11,319 nucleotides of DNA from Synechococcus sp. PL34863bin_39 (GCA_011523155.1 WTHL01000263.1:1-11319), one strand, 5' to 3'; shown: positions 1 to 7,433, numbered from the stretch's first letter. The notes: generated from the letters alone by a model not told the origin. Program-made: numbers and translations.

Positions 1-1
1 G

Positions 2-664
2 CTCTGCACGGAACTCCAGCTGGCGGCGGATCTCGGCCGGGTGCTGGGGGATGAACGCACGGCCCTGCATGGTGTCTTTCCGGATCGGGCCGGCATCGTG
101 CTGATCAGTGGCACCGGCATGATCTGCATCGGCAGGGATCGCCAGGGCCGCGAACAACGAAGCGGCGGCTGGGGGTGGAGGCTGGATGGGGGTGGATCCG
201 CCTTCGACATCGGCCACCAGGGACTGCAACTGACCATGCAAATGGCGGATGGACGGCGTGACACAAGCCCCTTGCTGTCCACGCTCTGGGAGGCGCTGGG
301 GTGCAACACCCCTGCAGCGGTCAAGGCTCTGGCCGCCGGACCGGACCTCAGCGTTGCCGACCTGGCCGGACTCGCACCTCTGGTGCACGCCGCAGCACGG
401 GAAGGCGACGCGCAGGCCAGGGAGGTTCTGGTGCGATCGGCAGCCTCGTTGGCGGACGCCGTCCAAGCGGTCGCGCAGGGTCTGGCACTTGTGAACCCCG
501 GGGTCAGCCCCCGCGGCGGAGCGATCACCCATCTGGAGCTGTACCGGGATCTCGTGACCCAGCATCTGGATCAGTGCCTGGGCGACTGGCACTGGTGCAC
601 TGACGGAGGTGACGCCTGTGACGGCGCCCTTGCCCTCGCCATGGACTGCGTCAGGCCGCGTTGA
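2..664 (+). CDS. BadF/BadG/BcrA/BcrD-type sugar kinase, probably N-acetylglucosamine kinase-like (5' end missing)
   Basis: The reading frame is open from the first complete codon at position 2, so the start lies outside the window; a GTG at 41 is internal. About 220 codons are present. The visible core is the ASKHA-fold segment typical of the BadF/NagK family: ISGTGMICIGRD (phosphate-binding loop), then GGWGWRLDGGGSAFDIG (the GGWG...DxGS..xIG motif), followed by an alpha-helical C-terminal region and a late glycine-rich segment. Such proteins usually have about 300 residues, so roughly the first 90-100, carrying the N-terminal DGGGT-type motif, are missing. Known members phosphorylate GlcNAc or glucosamine with ATP, or activate CoA-dehydratases. 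The adjacent glmM favours an amino-sugar kinase here, but that is inference. Its stop overlaps the 3' end of glmM by 14 bp, tail to tail. Confidence 0.82.
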   Translation, partial: LCTELQLAADLGRVLGDERTALHGVFPDRAGIVLISGTGMICIGRDRQGREQRSGGWGWRLDGGGSAFDIGHQGLQLTMQMADGRRDTSPLLSTLWEALGCNTPAAVKALAAGPDLSVADLAGLAPLVHAAAREGDAQAREVLVRSAASLADAVQAVAQGLALVNPGVSPRGGAITHLELYRDLVTQHLDQCLGDWHWCTDGGDACDGALALAMDCVRPR

Positions 665-2048
665 GGTGCTGATCGGCGAGGTGAGCCAGGTGACCACTCC
701 AGTGGTCAACATCCCCTGGATCCGCCGCCTCAACCATCACCCGCAACAGAGGTTCAGTGCCACTCGCGCGCACAAGAACACGCCCGCGCCCTTCCATCGA
801 CGCTTCGGCCGCCTGCACCGCAAGGGCCAGGGGTTCACAGGTCTGCCAACCCGTGCGTCGTGCCTTGTCAGGAACGGTCACGTTGACCAATTTCTGGGGA
901 TAGGCCTCGAAACTTTGATCCCTCCATTCGGCAAGGCCGGGTGCATGCTGCCGGCACAGGGTCGCGATCTGCAGAGCCGTGAGAACGCCGTCGCCGGCCA
1001 GCCCGTGGGACGACGAGAGGATGTGACCGGACTGTTCTCCGCCGAGTGCGGCCCCGGTTCTGACCATGGCGGCATGCACATGCTGATCGCCCACGGCCGT
1101 GCGCTCAAGGACGCCGCCGCGTGCCTGCCAGGCACGCTCGAAGCCCAGGTTGGACATCACGGTCGCCACGAGCCGCTGATCGGGCAGATCACCCGCCTCC
1201 TGAAGGGTGGACCCCCACAGAAAGAGCACATGGTCACCGTCGAGGACACGCCCTCGGGCATCCACCGCGAGCATGCGATCGGCATCACCGTCGAAGGCGA
1301 ACCCCATCGCAGCCCCCTGTTCGATCACGGCCTCACGCAGAAGGTCCAGGTGCGTCGAACCGCAGTCCACATTGATCCGTGCGCCATCGGGCAACGCATG
1401 CAGGAGGGTGAGGTCAGCCCCCAGGGCGCGGAACACCTCAGGTCCGAGGGCTGTGGCAGACCCCCAGCAGAGATCGAGGACCACCTTCACGCCGTCAAGT
1501 CCCTGGGGTGGAGCACTGGCCAGCAGGGCATCGCGATAGTGACGCAGCAGCTCAGGGCGATGGTGCGCAGCCGCGCCCATCGGCGACATCGCGGCGTCGG
1601 CCTCTGATCCAGCCCCGCAGAGGCCGCTCTCAATCAGCCGCTGCAACGCAGCACTCAGCTTGTGGCCGTCAGCACCGAAAACCTTGATGCCGTTGTCATG
1701 GGGGGGGTTGTGACTGGCCGACACCATCAGTCCGCCTGCCGCTCCGCAATGACGGATCAACAGAGGAACCGCCGGCGTTGCACAGAGTCCAAGCGACCAC
1801 ACATCCCGTCCCGCAGCCGTGAGACCGGCTGTGAGGGCCGCCGTCAGCATCGGCCCGCTGCTGCGGGAGTCCATGCCGATCAGCACAGGGCCTTCCGTTG
1901 GCAGCACCCTGCCGAACCAGTAGCCCACCTGCAGAGCCAGGGCCGGCGTGATCACCGCGCCGACACGCCCCCTCAGACCATCCGTGCCGAAGGCCACCTG
2001 CGACGGATGGTGGGGCTGCCCCAGGGGCGGCATGGCGGGGTCAACCAT
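651..2048 (-). CDS. glmM: Phosphoglucosamine mutase GlmM
   Basis: Interconverts glucosamine-6-phosphate and glucosamine-1-phosphate in the cytoplasm, the step before GlmU in UDP-GlcNAc synthesis for peptidoglycan and envelope glycans. All four hallmarks of the alpha-D-phosphohexomutase family are visible (numbering with one extra N-terminal residue): FGTDGLRG at 21-28, the active-site phosphoserine loop SASHNP at 111-116 (Ser113), the Mg-binding loop DGDADR at 254-259, the sugar-binding loop GGEQSGH at 337-343, and the phosphate-binding RASGTEP at 428-434. At about 465 residues it is slightly longer than typical GlmM (about 445), with a proline-rich N-terminal tail. GlmM is preferred over phosphomannomutase because of the GTDGLRG and GEQSGH forms. 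ATG at 2048 is chosen; a TTG directly before it (2051) would add one residue. No strong Shine-Dalgarno is visible. It is divergent from the lytic transglycosylase gene. Confidence 0.93.
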   Translation of the reverse strand: MVDPAMPPLGQPHHPSQVAFGTDGLRGRVGAVITPALALQVGYWFGRVLPTEGPVLIGMDSRSSGPMLTAALTAGLTAAGRDVWSLGLCATPAVPLLIRHCGAAGGLMVSASHNPPHDNGIKVFGADGHKLSAALQRLIESGLCGAGSEADAAMSPMGAAAHHRPELLRHYRDALLASAPPQGLDGVKVVLDLCWGSATALGPEVFRALGADLTLLHALPDGARINVDCGSTHLDLLREAVIEQGAAMGFAFDGDADRMLAVDARGRVLDGDHVLFLWGSTLQEAGDLPDQRLVATVMSNLGFERAWQARGGVLERTAVGDQHVHAAMVRTGAALGGEQSGHILSSSHGLAGDGVLTALQIATLCRQHAPGLAEWRDQSFEAYPQKLVNVTVPDKARRTGWQTCEPLALAVQAAEASMEGRGRVLVRASGTEPLLRVMVEAADPGDVDHWSGHLAHLADQHLNAA

Positions 2049-2165
2049 CAACGGGCTAGGAGAGAGCTGGAGGTTAATCGGACCATGTCGGATGTCCCGT
2101 CGTCCGATGGCGCCTCATGGGGGCCACCCAACACAATGTCTGTTGTCGTCGCCTGATCTGCGCGC

Positions 2166-4217
2166 ATGCGACCTCCCAACGGCCTCGGGTTGCTGACCGG
2201 CAGTGTGCTCGCCAGCTTCAGCATGATCGCGGCCGGACAGACATGGCTGAAACAACAGCAGAGGCCTCTGACGCCGGGGGTGCAGGGGGGTGAACTCTGG
2301 CAGCGCTATCGCTGGTCTTGGGACCCGTCCCAACGCAGGGACGCTGCGTTCCTTCTGGCCGCTGCGGATCCGGAGTCATCGCGGCGCCAGCAGCATCTGT
2401 TGCGAGGTCAGGGCTGGGGTCGCACCCCCACCGCGGCGGCTGCACTGCTGCGGCAGGCGCAGATCGCCACACGGCTGGGTGAACGGTCGAAGGCCACCCG
2501 TCTCTGGCAGTCCCTGCGCAGCCGCTTCCCGGATCATCCCCTCGGAGCCGACGCCCTCTATCAGCTCTCGAACCAACGCACCAGCATCAACCGCACCAGC
2601 ACCAACGCGGATCTGCTGGACAAGCATCCTGCCCATCCGGCCAGCCTGGAACGGGCGGTGGAGCAGAAGAACGTCGAGCATCTGGCGGCATGGGGGCCCA
2701 GACACCCTGGAGCAGCAGGGCTGCTGCAAGACACCTGCACGTCTGAACACCCGATTCCGCCTTCAGAGCGTCAGCAGCTGGCCCTGGCACTGGCCAGCCT
2801 CGGCGATGGTGATGCCGGCCTGAACTGTCTGAACGGACTCGCCCCGTTGCCAGGAACGGCCGTGGAGATCGGGAGAGCGATGCTGCGAGCTGACCGGACA
2901 CAACGGCGCGTCGGATCGAATCTGCTGATCACCATGGTGCGCCAGGCGGATCCGCCAGTGACTGCGACGACCCTGGAGGCCGCCCGGCTTCTCAGCGACC
3001 CGTTTGTGCCGGATCCCGCCGTGCTGGATCAACTGCCGGAGCAGCTTCGCGCGTCATCGGCGGATGTGGCGGCGGCCGAGGTGCGCCTGGGCCGACGGCC
3101 CGCACGCGATGTCTTCCAACGGTGGCCGAAGCATCCGGCCAGCTGGCAGTTGCAGTGGGACCTTGCAAGGACCGCACTGCTCGCCGGGCGCTGGGCCGAA
3201 GCGGAGACGGTGCTGCTGGCGCTGAACCCCAAGACCCTGCCGGAACCCTTGCAGGCCAGGCAGAGGTTCTGGCTTGGTCTCAGTCAGGCCAAACAGAACC
3301 GAGAGGCTGCGGCACGCGAGCACTGGCAGATACTGCAGAAGCACCACCCCGCCGGGTACTACACCTGGCGAGCCTCAGCGCGCCTGAACGCCGTCTCACT
3401 GCCGCCTCTGGGCCGGGGGACGCCGCTGGATGGGCGCCCGATCCAGCAGACCACGTGGCAACCACTCAGCAGCGGCGATGCCCTCGTGGACAGGCTCTGG
3501 CGTCTCGGCATGACACGAGAGGCGGCCGAAATCTGGACCAGCCGAACCAGGCAGCGACTCAACCCGCAGACAGTCGCCGCTGAACCATCCCCAACCGCAA
3601 GACTGATCCAGGGACGTCTTCGACTCGCCCTCAGCGACCCATGGAATGGACTGGAGGACCTGTGGAAGGCGAGCCTGCGGCTGATCACGGATGACTGCGA
3701 GGCTCGGTTCGACCTGCATCACCGACAGCATCCCCGGCCTTTTGCGTCAGCCTTTCAAGCGGCCATGCAGACCGCCGACGTGCATGAGGGACTGCTGCGC
3801 GCCATTGCCAAGCAGGAATCCCGCTATTCCCCGGGGGTGAGCTCCCCGGTTGGGGCCCGAGGGCTGATGCAGCTGATGCCGACAACAGCCGCAGAGCTCA
3901 TGGGACGGGACCTCACGGATGACGACCTGATCGAGCCCCGCCTCAACACCGAGCTCGGAGCCCGCTACCTCGCGTTTCTTCTGAAGCAATGGGACGGAAA
4001 TCCCTGGCTCACCATCGCCAGCTACAACGCAGGGCCGGGCGCCGCGGAGCGTTGGCGTTCCGTGGAGCTCGAGACAGACCCCGAACTCTGGGCCGAGAGG
4101 ATCCCCTACCCGGAAACACGGATTTACACCAAGAAGGTGCTCGGCAATCTCTGGGCCTACCTGGAGTCAGCGCAGCCCCATTGCTCAGCATCAGAGCAAG
4201 GTCCGAGCAAGCCTTGA
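2166..4217 (+). CDS. Soluble lytic murein transglycosylase (Slt-type, SLT domain)
   Basis: Cleaves the MurNAc-GlcNAc bond of peptidoglycan non-hydrolytically, leaving 1,6-anhydroMurNAc; it acts in the periplasm. Residues 1-5 are short and basic and are followed by a hydrophobic stretch at about 7-24, consistent with a signal peptide or membrane anchor. Residues about 40-510 are rich in Ala, Leu, Arg and Trp and look like the superhelical alpha-repeat (TPR-like) region of Slt70. The catalytic SLT domain spans about 537-660: AKQESRYSP with catalytic Glu551, GLMQLMP at 566-572, SYNAGPG at 619-625 and ETRIYTKKVL at 650-659. The length (683) fits Slt-like enzymes. ATG 2166 is supported by an in-frame TGA at 2154-2156; no clear ribosome-binding site precedes it. 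The 117-bp gap to divergent glmM must hold both promoters, but I could not pick convincing boxes. Confidence 0.93.
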   Translation: MRPPNGLGLLTGSVLASFSMIAAGQTWLKQQQRPLTPGVQGGELWQRYRWSWDPSQRRDAAFLLAAADPESSRRQQHLLRGQGWGRTPTAAAALLRQAQIATRLGERSKATRLWQSLRSRFPDHPLGADALYQLSNQRTSINRTSTNADLLDKHPAHPASLERAVEQKNVEHLAAWGPRHPGAAGLLQDTCTSEHPIPPSERQQLALALASLGDGDAGLNCLNGLAPLPGTAVEIGRAMLRADRTQRRVGSNLLITMVRQADPPVTATTLEAARLLSDPFVPDPAVLDQLPEQLRASSADVAAAEVRLGRRPARDVFQRWPKHPASWQLQWDLARTALLAGRWAEAETVLLALNPKTLPEPLQARQRFWLGLSQAKQNREAAAREHWQILQKHHPAGYYTWRASARLNAVSLPPLGRGTPLDGRPIQQTTWQPLSSGDALVDRLWRLGMTREAAEIWTSRTRQRLNPQTVAAEPSPTARLIQGRLRLALSDPWNGLEDLWKASLRLITDDCEARFDLHHRQHPRPFASAFQAAMQTADVHEGLLRAIAKQESRYSPGVSSPVGARGLMQLMPTTAAELMGRDLTDDDLIEPRLNTELGARYLAFLLKQWDGNPWLTIASYNAGPGAAERWRSVELETDPELWAERIPYPETRIYTKKVLGNLWAYLESAQPHCSASEQGPSKP

Positions 4218-4230
4218 GGACAGGATGCGA

Positions 4231-4707
4231 CTAACGCAACGCTCCCTGCGACAGGCTGTGTCCCAACCAGACGCCGCTCAGCACAATCACCCCCATCCAG
4301 AAGGCCATCCAGGGGGGGGACGGAACGACCCGGATCCGGGTCAGATCCAGACGCGCGAGGAGAATTGCCGAAGCGAGAATGGCAACATCTGCCAGCAGCT
4401 TCAGCTGCAGCAGGTACAACCCGACGGTGATCACCAACAGCAGGGTGACCACCAGGCTGAACACGCGGCTGGAAGCCATCAGAAGCGACACCTGACGCAA
4501 CAGCAGGTCCGGCATCGTGCAGACCAGCACCACAATCAAGGTCTGAACCACTTCAACGGCCCAGTAGATCGGCAGGTCAAGTCCCTGAGCCGAGGTCATC
4601 TGCTGGTGGAACAGCGCCCACTGATTGCCCATGAGCACCGCAACGGCGAACAGCAGCAGCACCAATGGCGCCCGAAACGGCAGCAGGAGGAAATTCAGCA
4701 GCGACAT
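4231..4707 (-). CDS. Conserved-looking multi-spanning membrane protein of unknown function
   Basis: I do not recognise the family. The 158-residue product is very hydrophobic, with about five candidate membrane helices (approximate residues 12-28, 47-66, 82-100, 105-120 and 133-149) joined by short polar loops, and with basic residues near several helix ends (Arg12, Arg71, Arg81). It has a single cysteine (Cys63), so it is not a CcdA-type thiol transporter, although it is divergent from a thioredoxin-like gene. There are no transporter signature motifs. It starts at ATG 4707; a GTG immediately upstream (4710) is the alternative and sits 8 nt from a GGAG on the minus strand, a better spacing than the 11 nt for ATG. 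The stop lies 13 bp from the converging lytic transglycosylase stop. A real gene is inferred from coherent membrane topology and tidy fit between neighbours. Confidence 0.75.
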   Translation of the reverse strand: MSLLNFLLLPFRAPLVLLLFAVAVLMGNQWALFHQQMTSAQGLDLPIYWAVEVVQTLIVVLVCTMPDLLLRQVSLLMASSRVFSLVVTLLLVITVGLYLLQLKLLADVAILASAILLARLDLTRIRVVPSPPWMAFWMGVIVLSGVWLGHSLSQGALR

Positions 4708-4787
4708 CACGGACGTTGCTCCGAAAAAACGCTAGCGACGATGTCGATGAGGGCCTGTCAAAGTATGGTCCCGGTTCGAGATTCGGC

Positions 4788-5348
4788 ATGACAGGCAGCA
4801 GCTCGACCACCAGCTTGAGTGCTGTGCAGAAGGGGGTGCTCATCGCCTGCGCCGTTGGACTCGCGCTGGTGCTGTTCGTTCTCCGCAACGGCCTGTCGGC
4901 GGAATCGCCGATGGATCAGCTGGCACGCCGGTCTCTGGCTCCGGAAGTGGCACTGAGCAATCAAAAGCCCACGATCATTGAGTTCTACGCCGACTGGTGT
5001 GAGGCCTGCCGGGAGATGGCACCGGCGATGCTGGAGACCGAACGACTAACCCAGGGACAACTCGATGTTGTGCTCATCAACATCGACAATCCGCAATGGC
5101 AGGACCTGATTGATCGTTACGAGGTCAATGGCATCCCCCAACTGAACCTGTTCGGTGCCGATGGCGCGCTTCGCGGACGCTCACTCGGCGTCCGCACGCC
5201 AACGCAGCTGAAGGCACTCAGCGAGTCCCTGATCACCTCAACAGCGCTGCCTGAGTTTGCCGGCATCGGCAACCTCAGCTCCCTGGGCTCAAACATCCCC
5301 CCTGTTGCACCCGCTGTCAGCAGCACCGGTCCTCGCAGCCACGGCTGA
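4788..5348 (+). CDS. txlA: TxlA/HCF164-like membrane-anchored thioredoxin-like protein
   Basis: A thiol-disulfide oxidoreductase of the TxlA/HCF164 group. It has 186 residues: a hydrophobic anchor at about 16-32, then a thioredoxin fold with EFYADWCEACREMAP (Cys71 and Cys74; the WCExC form with following REMAP resembles plant HCF164) and the cis-proline loop GIPQ (Pro117). The C-terminal 30 residues are Ser/Pro-rich and probably disordered. HCF164 is a thylakoid lumen-facing protein needed for cytochrome b6f assembly; transferring that role here is inference. ATG 4788 is chosen because it gives an anchor followed directly by the fold; the frame stays open further upstream only as antisense to the membrane-protein gene. 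thyX follows after 52 bp, so co-transcription is possible. No CcdA-like electron donor lies in the window. Confidence 0.85.
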   Translation: MTGSSSTTSLSAVQKGVLIACAVGLALVLFVLRNGLSAESPMDQLARRSLAPEVALSNQKPTIIEFYADWCEACREMAPAMLETERLTQGQLDVVLINIDNPQWQDLIDRYEVNGIPQLNLFGADGALRGRSLGVRTPTQLKALSESLITSTALPEFAGIGNLSSLGSNIPPVAPAVSSTGPRSHG

Positions 5349-5400
5349 CGAGAACGGCCATGATCGGCCAACGCTTCCTTCCTCTGTCCTGAGCACCGCC

Positions 5401-6126
5401 ATGGATCCCCGTTTCCGGGTCGACCTGATCGCCGCCACGCCCAACCCTCAGCAATGCGTGTATGCCGGCATGCATCAGGACTACAGCGAAGGGTTTGTGG
5501 CTGGTGATCGCGACAACTGGCCCGATGAAACCAAGGCAGGCGAAATCTGCGTCAAACGTCTTCTCGCTGGCGAACGAGGCCACTACGGCCCGCTCGAGCA
5601 CGCGCAGATCGTGCTGAATGTGGGCTGGTTTCCCCACTCCGTGATGCAGCAGGCCCGCACCCACCGTGTTGGGGTGAGCTTCGATGTGCAGTCAATGCGT
5701 TACACCGGCGATCGCATCTGCCGGGCAGCCAATGGTGCGTTGCCTCTGGAGGACGTTTTTTATCTGCGACCTGTGGGCACCTACAGCGACCGGCAGGGGA
5801 AAAGGTATGCCTACACCGAAGAGCTGCGCAATCAGGACCTGGACCTCTGCCAACAAGCTGCGAATCGATACCGCGATCTGCTGACTGCAGGTTTCGCCGA
5901 GGAACATGCACGGGGCATTCTCCCCTTCGACTACCGCCAGCATTTCGTCGTGAGCTTCAGCTTGCGCGCCTTCCTCCACTTCATGGATCTCAGGGCAAAA
6001 CTCGATGCGCAGCAGGAAATCCGGGAGCTCTGTGACCTGATGTGGCCTCACCTGCAGACCTGGGCGCCTGAATTCGCAGGCTGGTACGAAAAGACACGAC
6101 TGCACAAGGCGCGACTTGCGCCTTGA
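5401..6126 (+). CDS. thyX: Flavin-dependent thymidylate synthase ThyX
   Basis: Makes dTMP from dUMP using methylene-tetrahydrofolate, FAD and NADPH, replacing ThyA. The 241-residue product is typical in length for the family. The signature region at 86-101 reads RTHRVGVSFDVQSMRY, a variant of the usual RHRxxSxxxxSxRY with an inserted Thr inside RHR and one extra residue before the first Ser. Other family-like segments are GHYGPLEHA (60-68, substrate/FAD region), ARGILPFDYRQHF (170-182) and the helix SLRAFLHFMDLR (187-198). ATG 5401 gives an N-terminus beginning with the beta-strand FRVDLIAAT; the frame is open upstream, but that part overlaps txlA. No clear ribosome-binding site is seen. It converges on dcd, which supplies dUTP and hence dUMP, a sensible neighbour. 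A HIP1 octamer lies inside the gene at 5708. Confidence 0.92.
   Translation: MDPRFRVDLIAATPNPQQCVYAGMHQDYSEGFVAGDRDNWPDETKAGEICVKRLLAGERGHYGPLEHAQIVLNVGWFPHSVMQQARTHRVGVSFDVQSMRYTGDRICRAANGALPLEDVFYLRPVGTYSDRQGKRYAYTEELRNQDLDLCQQAANRYRDLLTAGFAEEHARGILPFDYRQHFVVSFSLRAFLHFMDLRAKLDAQQEIRELCDLMWPHLQTWAPEFAGWYEKTRLHKARLAP
5708..5715. repeat. HIP1 octamer GCGATCGC
   Basis: Exact GCGATCGC palindrome inside thyX. HIP1 is the highly iterated palindrome of many cyanobacteria. Only one other exact copy was found by eye, so it may be a chance match. Confidence 0.5.
6106..6124. other. Perfect 7-bp stem-loop at the thyX/dcd convergent junction
   Basis: AAGGCGC (6106-6112), a 5-nt loop GACTT, and GCGCCTT (6118-6124) form a perfect inverted repeat ending at the first base of the thyX stop codon. 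It lies 37 bp from the dcd stop, so it could serve as a terminator or mRNA 3'-end stabiliser on either strand. No T-tract follows on either strand, so it is not a standard intrinsic terminator. It may simply reflect the codons for the last six residues. Confidence 0.3.
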
Positions 6127-6161
6127 GCGCTTCAGAGCGGAAACAACGCCGGCACGTCGTC

Positions 6162-6755
6162 CTAGACCTTCGCCAGCGTGACCCGCTCCGGTTGATGCTG
6201 ATATTTGCCCTGACGATCGCTGTACGTGGTGTCGCAGGGATCGCCTTCAAAGAACAGAAGCTGACAGATTCCTTCGTTGGCATAGATCCGGCAGTCAGCC
6301 CCTGAGCTGTTGCTGAACTCGAGGGTCAGATGACCTTCCCAGCTGGCTTCCGCAGGCGTTGTATTCACGATGATCCCCAGTCGTGCATAGGTACTTTTAC
6401 CCAGACAGATAACGGTGATATTCGGGGGAACCTTCATCTTTTCAAGCGCAACACCCAGGCCGTAGGAATGGGCGGGGAGGATGAAGAAATCACCATCCTC
6501 ATCGTGGTGCAACTGCGTCGGCTCGAGATTGGCCGGATTGAATCGCTTGGGGTTCATGACCGTGCCAGGCACATGCTTGAAGATCAGGAACTCCTGAGGG
6601 GACAGGCGCAGGTCGTAGCCATAGGACGAACAACCGAAGCTGAGCACGGGGCGCAATTGCTGATCGGGCTCCAGATGCCGTACGAGGCCCTCCTGAAAAG
6701 GATCGAGCATGCCCTCGGCAGCCTGCTCAGTGATCCACCGGTCGTTCTTCAGCAT
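6162..6755 (-). CDS. dcd: dCTP deaminase Dcd
   Basis: Deaminates dCTP to dUTP (in some relatives directly to dUMP), feeding thymidylate synthesis. The 197-residue product has the trimeric dUTPase/Dcd fold motifs: FGCSSYGYDLRLS (40-52), GKSTYARLGI (119-128) with the conserved Ser/Arg pair, TPAEASWEGHLTLEFSN (133-149) with probable catalytic Glu146, ANEGICQLLFFEG (159-171) with the nucleotide-contacting Gln, and the flexible tail motif YSDRQGKYQ (178-186). The length matches the family (about 190). Whether it is mono- or bifunctional cannot be decided by eye. The ATG overlaps the stop of the CobO-like gene by one base (TGATG), implying translational coupling and one leftward operon. It faces thyX across 35 bp. 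Confidence 0.93.
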   Translation of the reverse strand: MLKNDRWITEQAAEGMLDPFQEGLVRHLEPDQQLRPVLSFGCSSYGYDLRLSPQEFLIFKHVPGTVMNPKRFNPANLEPTQLHHDEDGDFFILPAHSYGLGVALEKMKVPPNITVICLGKSTYARLGIIVNTTPAEASWEGHLTLEFSNSSGADCRIYANEGICQLLFFEGDPCDTTYSDRQGKYQHQPERVTLAKV

Positions 6756-7363
6756 CAGAAGCCCCTTCGCAGTTCGGTGACCTGATCGGCCATCTCCATC
6801 AGGGAGTCTGGGATGGAGGGGCCGGTCACCATCACATCCATCGAACCAGGTCGCTGCTCGAGTGTGCTGCGGACCTCTGCTTCATCCAGATAACCCAAAG
6901 CGACAGCAAGCCCGAGCTCATCCAGAACCAGCTGATCCAGTTCACCACTGATCAGATGCTCGCGACATTCAGCCCAAAGCGCCCGAACCGCAAGCCTGGT
7001 CGCATCGCTCTGCTCCTCGGCAGCCTCCGAGAGACAACAGGCGACATCGGGACGCAACCACTGGAGACGACCGCAGAGAGTGAGCCGACGCTCGGGCCCT
7101 TGAGCGACGCCGCCCTTGAGGAACTGGACCACCATCACGCGACTGCCGAGCCCCGCGGACCGCAAGGCCTGACTGAGCACGGAGGCAAAGCTGCCGCGAT
7201 AGGGAGCGGTATGAACCTGCAACTGCCCTTCAGGCGCCACCAGATGCAGTGGAGGCCTTGGGCTGAGGGGTGGCAGGGGATGAAGGCCGGCCGCCTGCAG
7301 CCTCCGCTGATCGGCCAGGTGCGATTCACCGGAGCGATGGGTGGTGCTGAGGCTCGCTGTCAT
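6755..7363 (-). CDS. CobO/BtuR-like (ATP:corrinoid adenosyltransferase fold) protein with degenerate Walker A
   Basis: The 202-residue product aligns along its length with the CobA/CobO/BtuR family: VMVVQFLKGG (77-85 region), a Walker B-like LVLDELGLAVALGYL (145-159), and the C-terminal VMVTGPSIPDSLMEMADQVTEL (177-198, split here by function: VTG and the ADQVTEL helix) in the expected order and spacing. However, where CobO enzymes have the P-loop GNGKGKTT, this protein has APYRGSFA (53-60), without the invariant Lys and Thr. The GPSIPDS segment also replaces the usual GRxxH/P form. It is therefore probably not a conventional adenosyltransferase; it may be a pseudoenzyme or a divergent P-loop-like protein. 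ATG 7363 is preferred: an alternative ATG at 7462 would add 33 residues without family resemblance and would lie inside a promoter/repeat region. It overlaps dcd by one base. No cobalamin riboswitch was seen upstream. Confidence 0.78.
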   Translation of the reverse strand: MTASLSTTHRSGESHLADQRRLQAAGLHPLPPLSPRPPLHLVAPEGQLQVHTAPYRGSFASVLSQALRSAGLGSRVMVVQFLKGGVAQGPERRLTLCGRLQWLRPDVACCLSEAAEEQSDATRLAVRALWAECREHLISGELDQLVLDELGLAVALGYLDEAEVRSTLEQRPGSMDVMVTGPSIPDSLMEMADQVTELRRGF

Positions 7364-7433
7364 CAAGGTCCGAAGCGTCCGGGGTGACCCGCTGGATTCA
7401 AACCTAGCGCCACCGCTCAGGTTCACAAGCACT

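Noticed and set aside
609..1607. Long open frame of about 330 codons on the plus strand
   Set aside because: It lies antisense to glmM, whose motifs are complete. Its translation is rich in Arg, His, Pro and Gly and has no recognisable domain, which is typical of antisense frames in GC-rich DNA.
4181..4211. TTGCTC...GAGCAA stem and a repeated GAGCAAG at the end of the lytic transglycosylase gene
   Set aside because: A 6-bp stem with a 7-nt loop inside coding sequence and no T-tract; too weak to call a terminator.
4756..4761. TTGACA on the minus strand as a -35 box for the membrane-protein gene
   Set aside because: No acceptable -10 box occurs 16-19 bp downstream on that strand; the best hexamer is at about 21 bp with three matches.
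4665..4787. Upstream extension of the txlA frame
   Set aside because: It would run through the opposing membrane-protein gene and place a charged 41-residue stretch before the membrane anchor; ATG 4788 gives a normal anchored thioredoxin.
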